This document shows, piece after piece, positions 5,778-12,559 of a DNA stretch of 12,778 nucleotides; within the stretch, counting starts at the first letter, position 1, and each line of letters opens with the position of its first letter. Position numbers and translations under genes: made by a program. This DNA comes from Fibrobacter sp. UBA4375 (GTDB lineage Bacteria; Fibrobacterota; Fibrobacteria; Fibrobacterales; Fibrobacteraceae). The notes under the pieces are model-generated. The model worked only from the letters and a program-made list of their open reading frames with translations. It searched no databases and had not been told where the DNA came from. The stretch is taken from positions 1-12,778 of the forward strand of contig DGRZ01000021.1 in the NCBI GenBank assembly GCA_002391195.1. Direction: 5' to 3'.

Positions 5778-8357
5778 ATGAAACACACCGTTTTAGCTAT
5801 TCTTGGACTCATCGCTGCATCTGTGGCTGCGACATACACTCCGCCGTCTACAGCCGTAAGCAAAATAAACAGCTACCGTAGCTATTCGGAACTGACCAGT
5901 GCAGCAAGCGGCATGGATATAGACCAGTATGCCTACAACATGACCACATGGCAAATCAGTAACGGCGGGTTCTACAAAGCCATGGCCGACAAATACAAAA
6001 GCCCTTACTCCAGTGGAAACAAGTCGGAATGGCGCAGCAAGGACGGCAAGGACCTGGGGACCATTGACAACAATGCCACCATCCAGGAAATGCGCCTGCT
6101 GGCGGTCCGCTACAAGGAGACGACCAATTCTACATACAAGTCGGCATTCAAGTCCAGCTTCAATAAAGCCGTCAATTTCTTGCTTGACATGCAACGTTCT
6201 AGCGGTGGCTTTCCGCAAGTTTGGCCTAAACGCGGAAATTATTCGGACCATATTACCCTGAACGACAATGCCATGGTCCGAACTATGGTCACCATGATGG
6301 ATATCGCAAATAGCAGCTCCCCCTTTGATAGCGATATTATTGACAATGCCACACGGACAAAAATGCAGGCGGCTCTTGATAAAGCCATAGACTACCTGAT
6401 TCGAGCCCAAATCATCAACAACGGCTCCCCCACCGTTTGGTGTGCCCAGCACGACACCGTCAATTACGCACCCCGCCCGGCCCGCGCATACGAACTGGAA
6501 TCCAAGTCCGGCAGTGAATCCGCCGGAGTGGCCTGGTTCTTGATGAACTGGCCCAAGCAGACCCCCGCCGTGCAAAACGCCGTCAAGAGCGCTATCAACT
6601 GGTACAAGAAAACCAAGGTGACTGGACTTTATTTCAACAAGAGTGCCGGAACCTTCGATGTAAAAGACGGTAATGTCCTATGGTACCGTTTTTACGAAGT
6701 GGACAACGACAATTATTTCTTCTGTGACCGCGATGGCGCAAGCACCAAAACGCAGGACTTTACCAAAATTAGCGTAGAACGTCGCACAGGTTACCAATGG
6801 GCCGGAGACTATGGATCAGCACTTCTAAAGGCGGAATCCGCCTACCTTTCTGCCATCAATGGAATTTCTATTCCCGAAGAATACGGTCCGAATGCAGGCT
6901 CTGGCAGCACCAGCAGTAGCAGTAGTTCGACTGAAACAGCCATCCCAGTAAGCCAAAAAAAATCCTTCGATTTTATCGTCGGCGTTGACGGAGATTTCAA
7001 GGCAGCCATGGCGGCCGCATCGGCCGCGAAACCCACTGAAAGCAATAGGTTTATCATCTTCTTCCCCGACGGTGAATACGACATCGGTTCAGTCACTGGC
7101 AACGAAAACCAGATGACCGAATTCAAGACCAGCTACGTTTCCTTTATCGGGCAAAGTGCCGAAAAGACCATCCTCTACAACAAGTCCATCGAAGAAGGCA
7201 TCAGCGTAACCGCTACCCTTTACCTGCACGGGAGCGGAATCTACATGCAAGACATGACTATCCTGAACAAGGCAATCTACGGAAACGAGGCCAACTGCGG
7301 GAGCGCCTGCCGGCACGTCACCATCATGCAACAGGGTGACAAGTTCATCTACAAGAACGTAAAATTGCTCAGCGGCCAAGACACCTACTATACCAAGATT
7401 AGCGGAGGTGTCGGACGTGCCTACTGGGACGGTGGCCATATCGAGGGAACCGTTGACTTTATCTGCGGAGATGGCGACATCTACTTTGATAGAACCGAAC
7501 TGGTGATGCGTCGCAAAAGTGGATACCTTACCGCCGCGGCCACCACCACCCAATGGGGTTACGTGTTCGATGGAGCCGTAATCAGCACAAGTGACGCAAG
7601 CTTTAACAATACCTTCTACTTGGGTCGCTCCTGGAAGACCGCCAAGACCGTATTCTTGAATTCCTCCATGCTGGCCTTGCCCAATGCCGAAGGCTGGGGA
7701 CCGGACATGAACTCCGCCCCACAAGTATTCGGCGAGTACAACAGCAAGGATGGCAATGGAAACGCTGTCAACACAAGCCAGCGCAAAACGTACTTTAACG
7801 GAGGCAAGGACGCCTCAACCGCAACAACGCTCAAGACCGTCTGGGGCGAAAGCGACGCAAAGGACTACACCCTTGCAAACATCCTGGGTGGCTCCGACAG
7901 CTGGACTCCCGAAAAGTATTCCGCCCAAGTCAAGGCCCCCACCGTATCCCTGGATGCAACCACTAAAACCATCACCTGGAATACCGACGGTGCAGCCCTC
8001 TGCTGGGCCATATTCAAGAACGGGACCTTTGAGGCCCTCACTACAGAAAATCAATACACCTTCAAATCCATTTCTGATAAAGATGTCATCACCGTCCGTG
8101 CCGCCAACTCCATGGGAGGTCTTGGAAGTGCTGCTACAGCTTTACCGGCAAATGAAACGAGAATTACTCCCACAGTTCAAAAGAACCATTTTCAGTACAC
8201 CTCGAGCACAAGAGCAAGGCTCTTTACGGTTAACGGGAAACTGCTCCGTGAAAGCCTCGGCTCGCCCGTAAGCACTCACGGACTGAACCGCGGCATCTAT
8301 CTTCTGCAAATAGAAAACGGGAATATCCGCAAGCAACAGCTGATTCAGGTACGCTAA
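5778..8357 (+). CDS. Secreted bifunctional pectate lyase (PL10-like) and pectin methylesterase (CE8)
   Basis: The 859-residue protein begins with a signal peptide (MKHTVLAILGLIAASVAA, cleavage near residue 18). Residues about 25-360 form a PL10/PelA-type pectate lyase, with IDNNATIQEMRLLA, LLDMQRSSGGFPQVWP, ITLNDNAMVRTM and RRTGYQWAGDYGS. A Ser-rich linker (374-386) leads to a CE8 pectinesterase (about 395-690). That domain has its oxyanion Gln and catalytic Asp in GQDTYY (Q534, D535), the second Asp in GTVDFICGDG (D560) and the Arg in LGRSW (R617). Residues about 715-790 look Ig-like. The last ~55 residues (LFTVNGKLLRES, GLNRGIYLLQIENG) resemble the C-terminal sorting domains of type IX secretion cargo. 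CE8 removes methyl esters and PL10 cleaves the resulting polygalacturonate by beta-elimination. The gene is preceded by TATAAT and a leader hairpin. Confidence 0.9.
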   Translation: MKHTVLAILGLIAASVAATYTPPSTAVSKINSYRSYSELTSAASGMDIDQYAYNMTTWQISNGGFYKAMADKYKSPYSSGNKSEWRSKDGKDLGTIDNNATIQEMRLLAVRYKETTNSTYKSAFKSSFNKAVNFLLDMQRSSGGFPQVWPKRGNYSDHITLNDNAMVRTMVTMMDIANSSSPFDSDIIDNATRTKMQAALDKAIDYLIRAQIINNGSPTVWCAQHDTVNYAPRPARAYELESKSGSESAGVAWFLMNWPKQTPAVQNAVKSAINWYKKTKVTGLYFNKSAGTFDVKDGNVLWYRFYEVDNDNYFFCDRDGASTKTQDFTKISVERRTGYQWAGDYGSALLKAESAYLSAINGISIPEEYGPNAGSGSTSSSSSSTETAIPVSQKKSFDFIVGVDGDFKAAMAAASAAKPTESNRFIIFFPDGEYDIGSVTGNENQMTEFKTSYVSFIGQSAEKTILYNKSIEEGISVTATLYLHGSGIYMQDMTILNKAIYGNEANCGSACRHVTIMQQGDKFIYKNVKLLSGQDTYYTKISGGVGRAYWDGGHIEGTVDFICGDGDIYFDRTELVMRRKSGYLTAAATTTQWGYVFDGAVISTSDASFNNTFYLGRSWKTAKTVFLNSSMLALPNAEGWGPDMNSAPQVFGEYNSKDGNGNAVNTSQRKTYFNGGKDASTATTLKTVWGESDAKDYTLANILGGSDSWTPEKYSAQVKAPTVSLDATTKTITWNTDGAALCWAIFKNGTFEALTTENQYTFKSISDKDVITVRAANSMGGLGSAATALPANETRITPTVQKNHFQYTSSTRARLFTVNGKLLRESLGSPVSTHGLNRGIYLLQIENGNIRKQQLIQVR

Positions 8358-9100
8358 AGCAAACCGCCCAGGCGGCCCTCCCCTGTCTGTAAAAACTGGT
8401 CCATATAGTTTTTAGCCGCCTGACAAGCCTCGGGTAGACTTTTGCCCAAAGCAACGTTGGCAAGGATTGCCGACGAAAGGTGACAGCCTGTGCCGTGCTT
8501 GTCCACACCCTGGAGTCGTGGCGATGCAAACTTGAACTGCCCTTCGGGGGTCCATAGGGTATCTACCGCTTCGTTCCCTTGGGAATGCCCTCCCTTCAGA
8601 AGCAGGGCAAAATCCTTGCCCAGCGTGATTTCGTCCCGAGACGCCGAAAGGCCAAACCCGAAAAGGGCGAATTCGTCTTGATTTGGCGTAATCAGGTTCA
8701 GGCGTTTCATGATGGGCACAAAGTCGTCTTGGTCCATGTTCCGCAAAAAACGGTAGCCCGCACTGGCACTGGCCACCGGGTCCCACAAGATGAAGGCGTC
8801 TGGCGACTTTTCCCGAACGAAATCCACTATTCTGCCCAGGTTCTTGGCGTGCTCCACCATGCCAATCTTTACATACTTGAAGGTATAGGACTTGAACAGG
8901 GTTTCTAGCTGTGCCTCGATACGGTCCCAGATGACCCAGCCGGGGGTTACGAACTCGTTTTCGTTCTGCTCCGTCATGGCGGTACACACGGCCTCGCCAT
9001 AGACCCCGAAATGGGCCATGGTCATCACGTCGGCGAGGATTCCCGCACCTGCAGAGCCGTCAAATCCGGCAATCGTGAGCGCCCTTGTCATTTTCTCCAT
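8354..9100 (-). CDS. thiD: Hydroxymethylpyrimidine/phosphomethylpyrimidine kinase
   Basis: This ribokinase-fold kinase of about 248 residues opens ALTIAGFDGSAGAGILAD and continues with YGEAVCTAMTEQN, YVKIGMV, LWDPVASASAGYRFL, LITPNQDEFALFG, LLLKGGHS and the anion-hole motif DKHGTGCHLSSAI. It would phosphorylate HMP and HMP-phosphate with ATP in thiamine synthesis. The GFDGSAG loop and DPVASASAG differ somewhat from common ThiD (GSDPSGG, DPVM), so another substrate of the family such as pyridoxal is possible. An open frame extends to 9133, but I prefer the ATG at 9100 or 9091, since the conserved strand begins right after them. Neither start has a well-spaced Shine-Dalgarno. Its TAG overlaps the pectinase TAA in CTAA at 8354-8357, so the two genes converge with no gap. 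Confidence 0.85.
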   Translation of the reverse strand: MEKMTRALTIAGFDGSAGAGILADVMTMAHFGVYGEAVCTAMTEQNENEFVTPGWVIWDRIEAQLETLFKSYTFKYVKIGMVEHAKNLGRIVDFVREKSPDAFILWDPVASASAGYRFLRNMDQDDFVPIMKRLNLITPNQDEFALFGFGLSASRDEITLGKDFALLLKGGHSQGNEAVDTLWTPEGQFKFASPRLQGVDKHGTGCHLSSAILANVALGKSLPEACQAAKNYMDQFLQTGEGRLGGLL

Positions 9101-9192
9101 ACGGTTTCTAAAATACATAAAAATCGCAAGCAAAAATGTTTTTCGTCTGCAAAATATCTACATTTCTCTTGTCATTTTTAAAGGAATTGAAA

Positions 9193-10227
9193 ATGCCCCG
9201 TTTACGCGTTTTAGTTTTAATGGGCGGCCCCTCCACAGAGCACGATGTTTCCGTAGTGAGCGGCACCGGCGTGGTCCGCGCCATGGACCCCGAAAAGTAC
9301 AACATCCACCCCGTATTGATTGACAAGGACGGCACCTGGCACTGGTCCGCAAGGGAACTTTCCCCTTACCAGAAAGACAACTTCTCCGTCAATTATTTCC
9401 GCTCCCTGGAAGGCTCCGCCGCCGTGACCAAGAAGTCCCCGGCCCTTTCGGAACTGCCCTCCGCAGATATCGCCTTTTTGGCCCTCCACGGCAAATGGGG
9501 CGAAGACGGACACATCCAGGCCATGCTTGAAAACTGGGGCATCCCCTACACCGGTTGTGGCCTTTTGGCTTCGGCACTTGCCATGGACAAGATCAAGTCC
9601 AAGGAAATCTACAAGGCAAACGGAGTCCCCACTCCCCCCTACCGCGTGATTTTTAAGCACGACTTCAACGGCGACACTTTGGTTAGCGTCTCCGACGAAC
9701 TTGGATTCCCCCTGGTCATCAAGGACCCCCTGGGCGGCTCTAGCATCGGTATCGGCATCGCCAAGGATTTGGACGAGGCCGGCAAGATTGCAACGGACCT
9801 GTTCAAGGATTCCGACCGCCTGCTCTGCGAGAAATTCATCGCCGGCGAAGAAGCCAGCTGTGGATACATCGAAGGCGAAAAGCCCCTGCCGCCTACCGAA
9901 ATGCGTATGACCACCCGCGAGTACTTTGACTACGAAGCCAAGTACAACGGCGAATGCCAGGAGGTGACACCAGCCGAATTCAAGCCCGAACTCACCGCCC
10001 GCATCCAGAAACTGGTGAAGAACGCCCACTATGCCCTGGGCGGTGCCGGCTACAGCCGTACCGACGTGCGTATCGACAAGGACGGGAACCTGTGGGCCAT
10101 CGAGACCAACACCCTGCCCGGCATGACCCCCACGTCTCTGCTCCCGCAACAGGCGGCCTGCAACGGCATCACCTACTCCAGTCTCATCGACCTGATTATT
10201 GACAAGAGCCTTACTATCAGAAGGTAA
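9193..10227 (+). CDS. ddl: D-alanine--D-alanine ligase
   Basis: The 344-residue ATP-grasp protein has all Ddl landmarks. These are GGPSTEHDVS (about 11-20), HGKWGEDG with H99 and E104, ALAMDK, KDPLGGSSIGIG with S184 in the phosphate loop, and FDYEAKY with K250 and Y251. The metal and ADP ligands are in RTD (289-291) and ETN (304-306), followed by PGMTPTSLLPQQA. It joins two D-Ala with ATP for the murein pentapeptide. The Tyr in the EAKY region and the intact motifs favour the dipeptide rather than a depsipeptide product. AAGGAA (9181-9186) is a good Shine-Dalgarno for this ATG. The longer in-frame start at 9136 would add 19 residues absent from the family. It is divergent from thiD, with about 92 nt between the starts. 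Confidence 0.95.
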   Translation: MPRLRVLVLMGGPSTEHDVSVVSGTGVVRAMDPEKYNIHPVLIDKDGTWHWSARELSPYQKDNFSVNYFRSLEGSAAVTKKSPALSELPSADIAFLALHGKWGEDGHIQAMLENWGIPYTGCGLLASALAMDKIKSKEIYKANGVPTPPYRVIFKHDFNGDTLVSVSDELGFPLVIKDPLGGSSIGIGIAKDLDEAGKIATDLFKDSDRLLCEKFIAGEEASCGYIEGEKPLPPTEMRMTTREYFDYEAKYNGECQEVTPAEFKPELTARIQKLVKNAHYALGGAGYSRTDVRIDKDGNLWAIETNTLPGMTPTSLLPQQAACNGITYSSLIDLIIDKSLTIRR

Positions 10228-10231
10228 AAGA

Positions 10232-10406
10232 GTTGTGAGTTGTGAGGTTCGAGGTTCGAGGTTCGAGGCGCGAGGTATGAGTTTTCCCCATTACACATCT
10301 CGAGTCCCGCAACCCTACGGACCTTCGGTCCTAACCACGGCCTTACGGCCTAACCACTTACCACTAAACCCCTACTACCTAATACCTACCACCTATCACC
10401 TATCCA
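10232..10406. repeat. Heptad-periodic array 4, two opposed arms with two internal hairpins
   Basis: The array begins 5 nt after the ddl stop. The left, G-rich arm is GTTGTGA twice, GGTTCGA three times, GGCGCGA, GGTATGA (10232-10280). Then come C-ended heptads GTTTTCC, CCATTAC, ACATCTC, GAGTCCC, GCAACCC (10281-10315). Two short hairpins follow, GGACC/GGTCC (10319-10323/10327-10331) and GGCC/GGCC (10339-10342/10347-10350), each followed by TAACCAC. The right arm continues TTACCAC, TAAACCC, CTACTAC, CTAATAC, CTACCAC, CTATCAC and runs into the tsaB start codon. There is no G from 10349 to 10407. Confidence 0.75.
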
Positions 10407-11047
10407 TGTCCTTCGACCTCTTTGTAGATACCTCCCGAAAGGGAATTTCCATAGCCATCGCGGGCGCAACCGGCGAAGGGCAAGGAAGCGCATTCTACAA
10501 AGAAATCGTTGATCCCGAAGCCCGGGGCGAGACTCTCAGCAAGAACCTGGACAACCTGCTGGAACAAAGCGGCATCGCCCTCCAGGATATCGGTCGGGTC
10601 ATGGTGACTCTCGGGCCGGGCTCCTTTAGTGGTCTCAGGACCGGCGTGGCCTTTTGCCAGGGAATCTGCTTCAGCGGAGCCCGCAAGCTCTACGGAGTAT
10701 CGACCCTAGAGGCCCTGGAATGCTTTTCCGAAGCTCCTGACACAGCCGTCGTGGTAAAGGCCCGAAAAGACTACTGGTACCTGCGGCTCTGCGGTCAGGA
10801 GTCCTTCGATTCTACGGAAGATGTCATCGTAAAACTCCGTGCGAAAGAACCCAAGTTCGTCGTGGTTGACTCTACCGCCCATGACGACGTCCGCCTGACA
10901 AAATTTTTCACTGACAAAGGCGTTAAAACCGTTCTCGACGACGGCAATCCCCTAAGTCTCTGGGCCAAGCTTTTCGAGAAGCATCAACCGTCCCTAATTC
11001 AAGAAGCCAACTACATCCAGCCTTCCTATTTCGAGAAGGGGCACTAA
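10406..11047 (+). CDS. tsaB: tRNA threonylcarbamoyladenosine biosynthesis protein TsaB
   Basis: The 213-residue protein starts MSFDLFVDTSRKGISIAI, the expected first strand of the ASKHA fold. It carries the family signature GPGSFSGLRTG at residues 70-80, followed by GVSTLEAL. TsaB is the inactive partner that supports TsaD in the cytoplasmic complex making t6A37 on ANN-decoding tRNAs. The C-terminal half is short, as in many TsaB. The ATG at 10406 fits the family. An in-frame open stretch continues upstream to 10199 (TTG), including an ATG at 10277, but it translates the heptad array. No Shine-Dalgarno precedes 10406. rimI follows after 18 nt, a common pairing. Confidence 0.9.
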   Translation: MSFDLFVDTSRKGISIAIAGATGEGQGSAFYKEIVDPEARGETLSKNLDNLLEQSGIALQDIGRVMVTLGPGSFSGLRTGVAFCQGICFSGARKLYGVSTLEALECFSEAPDTAVVVKARKDYWYLRLCGQESFDSTEDVIVKLRAKEPKFVVVDSTAHDDVRLTKFFTDKGVKTVLDDGNPLSLWAKLFEKHQPSLIQEANYIQPSYFEKGH

Positions 11048-11065
11048 GCTTTAACGGGGTTTACC

Positions 11066-11491
11066 ATGCCAATACGCCCCATGACCGAAGCAGACCTCAC
11101 CCACGTTTTAGCCCTGCAGTCGGCTCTTGACTTCCAAAACTGGAACGAGAAACAGTTTCACTCCGAACTACGGGCAAACTACGCCCTCTGCCTGGTGGAC
11201 GAAGAGAACGGAGCATTCGCCGGTTATGCCATATTCCACCTGATGGAAGCCGACTCGGAGCTTTTGACCATCGCCGTAGCTCCAGATTTTCAGCGAAAAG
11301 GAATCGCATCGGCTTTTTTGCACCATGGTCTGGGCAAACTGAATCGAGATAAAGGCGACCACTGCTTTCTGGAAGTCCGTGAAGGAAATACCGGTGCACG
11401 ATCACTTTACGAAAGACACGGATTCCAGGCGTATGGCAAGCGGGAGCGCTATTACGACGATGGCGAAACGGCTATATTGTACAAGTGGTAG
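11066..11491 (+). CDS. rimI: Ribosomal protein S18 alanine N-acetyltransferase (GNAT)
   Basis: This is a 141-residue single-domain GNAT protein, the usual RimI length. SELLTIAVAPDFQRKGIAS contains the acetyl-CoA pyrophosphate loop QRKGIA (76-81). FLEVREGNTGARSLYERHGF carries E103 and Y115, which coincide in number with the general base and acid described for Salmonella RimI. The end (KRERYYDDGETAILYKW) is also typical. It would acetylate the N-terminal alanine of S18; bacterial RimI homologues can be broader, so other N-termini are possible. It sits 18 nt after tsaB and 21 nt before the DUF218 gene, consistent with one transcript. Only a weak GGGG (about 10 nt upstream) serves as Shine-Dalgarno, so coupling with tsaB translation is plausible. 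Confidence 0.88.
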   Translation: MPIRPMTEADLTHVLALQSALDFQNWNEKQFHSELRANYALCLVDEENGAFAGYAIFHLMEADSELLTIAVAPDFQRKGIASAFLHHGLGKLNRDKGDHCFLEVREGNTGARSLYERHGFQAYGKRERYYDDGETAILYKW

Positions 11492-11512
11492 CTTTGCGCC
11501 AAGGGATTCAAC

Positions 11513-12337
11513 ATGCTATTGAAAAAAGACAAGCGAATCAAGAAGACATCAAAAAAATTTTTCGGCTTTGCCATAGCCGTTGCCTTTTTACTGGTGCTGT
11601 GTTTTTACTTGATTATGACCTGCAGCGGTAAGTGGCTTGTCCAACTAGATGAATTCAAGCACGTAAAATGGGTAGTCTTACTAGATGGCCAAGGCCAGGA
11701 CATGGAGCGCAACGACATGGCCGCAAAACTATTGCGGGAACACAGGGTCGATTCGGTATTGATTCTTGGACGTCGTATTTACCGAGACCACTACAATACG
11801 GATTACTATGCCGAAGATCTAATGAAACAAGGAAACATTGACAGTAGCACCGTGTTTTTGGCCCGACACAATGACGCTTCTACAATTGAAGAAGCCTACA
11901 CCATCATCCCATGGCTCAAGAAAAGAAACGCCGACACGGTGTTGCTAGTAACGGCCACCGCCGCAACAAAACGCGCCGCCAGGATATTCAACTCCCTCGC
12001 CGGAGGCAAGCCCCACTTTATCGCTACTGATGGCGTTTCTGATTACTTCGTACCTGACGCATGGTATTCTAACCGGGAATCTATGAAAATATGGGCCAAA
12101 GAATGGGGTGCCCTTCTGCTTTCTCATTTTGACCTATGGAACATAGACACCGTCGGAGTCGCGGACTCCGTGTACCTTGCACCTATTCGTTCCCTAACCG
12201 AAGAGCGAAAGGTTGATTTTATCGACTTGCAGAAGATGCTTCCCAGCGTCAAGCGAAAAATCGACACGCTGAGCACGCCACAACCCGCAGATACGACGAC
12301 CACACAGTCCAAAGACACAACCACAACGGCCAAGTAA
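11513..12337 (+). CDS. DUF218 (YdcF/SanA/ElyC-like) membrane-anchored protein
   Basis: The 274-residue protein has a basic N-terminus and one membrane helix (about 16-37, FFGFAIAVAFLLVLCFYL), placing the rest in the periplasm. The DUF218 fold follows: VKWVVLLDGQ (51-60), RVDSVLILG (78-86), DASTIEEAYTIIPWL (121-135), VLLVTATAATKRAARIF (143-159) and the late motif WYSNRESMKIWAKEWG (184-199). The family includes ElyC and SanA, linked to envelope integrity and lipid-carrier-dependent wall synthesis in enterobacteria; the reaction is not settled. The last ~20 residues are a Thr/Gln/Lys-rich tail (TTTTQSKDTTTT), likely disordered. AAGGGA (11501-11506) is the Shine-Dalgarno. It closes the tsaB-rimI cluster. 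The usual HM after VTS/VTA is replaced by Ala-Thr, so the site may be altered. Confidence 0.7.
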   Translation: MLLKKDKRIKKTSKKFFGFAIAVAFLLVLCFYLIMTCSGKWLVQLDEFKHVKWVVLLDGQGQDMERNDMAAKLLREHRVDSVLILGRRIYRDHYNTDYYAEDLMKQGNIDSSTVFLARHNDASTIEEAYTIIPWLKKRNADTVLLVTATAATKRAARIFNSLAGGKPHFIATDGVSDYFVPDAWYSNRESMKIWAKEWGALLLSHFDLWNIDTVGVADSVYLAPIRSLTEERKVDFIDLQKMLPSVKRKIDTLSTPQPADTTTTQSKDTTTTAK

Positions 12338-12362
12338 AGCCTGGGCACGAACTCTTCAAGCG

Positions 12363-12388
12363 GATCCTCGCCTCCGCGAGGATGACAC
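12363..12388. repeat. Dispersed GATCCT...AGGATGACAC element, copy 2
   Basis: ATCCTCGC (12364-12371) and GCGAGGAT (12376-12383) form a perfect 8-bp stem with a CTCC loop, followed by GACAC. The ends match copy 1 at 2198-2233, while the core differs. It lies 26 nt after the DUF218 stop and 20 nt before heptad array 5. No U-run follows it on either strand. Confidence 0.6.
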
Positions 12389-12407
12389 CTCTTGAGACCG
12401 TCTTTCC

Positions 12408-12449
12408 TAACCCCTAAATCCTAGATCCTAGCCCCTAAATCCTAGCCCC
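12408..12449. repeat. Heptad-periodic array 5
   Basis: Six heptads are read: TAACCCC, TAAATCC, TAGATCC, TAGCCCC, TAAATCC, TAGCCCC. The first three are identical, in order, to the units at 3659-3679 and 3694-3714 about 8.7 kb away. The array ends directly against the A-run that is the U-tract of the gap terminator on the minus strand. Confidence 0.75.
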
Positions 12450-12451
12450 TA

Positions 12452-12488
12452 AAAAAAAAATTCCCCGCCGAGGTTACCAGCAGGGAAT
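12452..12488 (-). terminator. Intrinsic terminator of the GAPDH gene
   Basis: On the minus strand ATTCCCTGCTGG pairs with CTCGGCGGGGAAT-type sequence across 12460-12488 to give a stem of about 12 bp, including some G-T pairs, with a 5-nt loop (TAACC). It is followed at once by a run of nine T (12451-12459). It lies about 70 nt after the GAPDH stop. In the plus direction a T6 run (12497-12502) begins 8 nt after the stem, so weak stopping of the tsaB cluster is possible. Confidence 0.85.
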
Positions 12489-12508
12489 CTGAAAGATTTT
12501 TTAGCGGA

Positions 12509-12539
12509 AGTGCGGATATCTGATTATTGCGTCCGCACT
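12509..12539. repeat. Extra hairpin in the GAPDH 3' untranslated region
   Basis: AGTGCGGA (12509-12516) and TCCGCACT (12532-12539) form a perfect 8-bp stem with a 15-nt loop between the gap stop codon and its terminator. On the minus strand it is not followed by a T-run. It may stabilise the mRNA end or be a short element of unknown role. Confidence 0.5.
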
Positions 12540-12559
12540 ACTAGCGCCATGTAGAAATC

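Noticed and set aside
9136..9192. N-terminal extension of Ddl from an ATG at 9136
   Set aside because: AAGGAA at 9181-9186 is well placed for the ATG at 9193, and the Ddl fold starts there.
9217..10149. 310-residue minus-strand frame
   Set aside because: Antisense to ddl, which is complete and motif-rich.
10199..10405. Upstream extension of tsaB as the annotated start
   Set aside because: The TTG at 10199 overlaps ddl and the added residues are translated repeat, whereas the family begins at MSFDLFVDTS. The ATG at 10277 is kept as a finding only.
10232..10406. CRISPR array
   Set aside because: The periodic unit is 7 bp with no unique spacers, and no cas genes are present.
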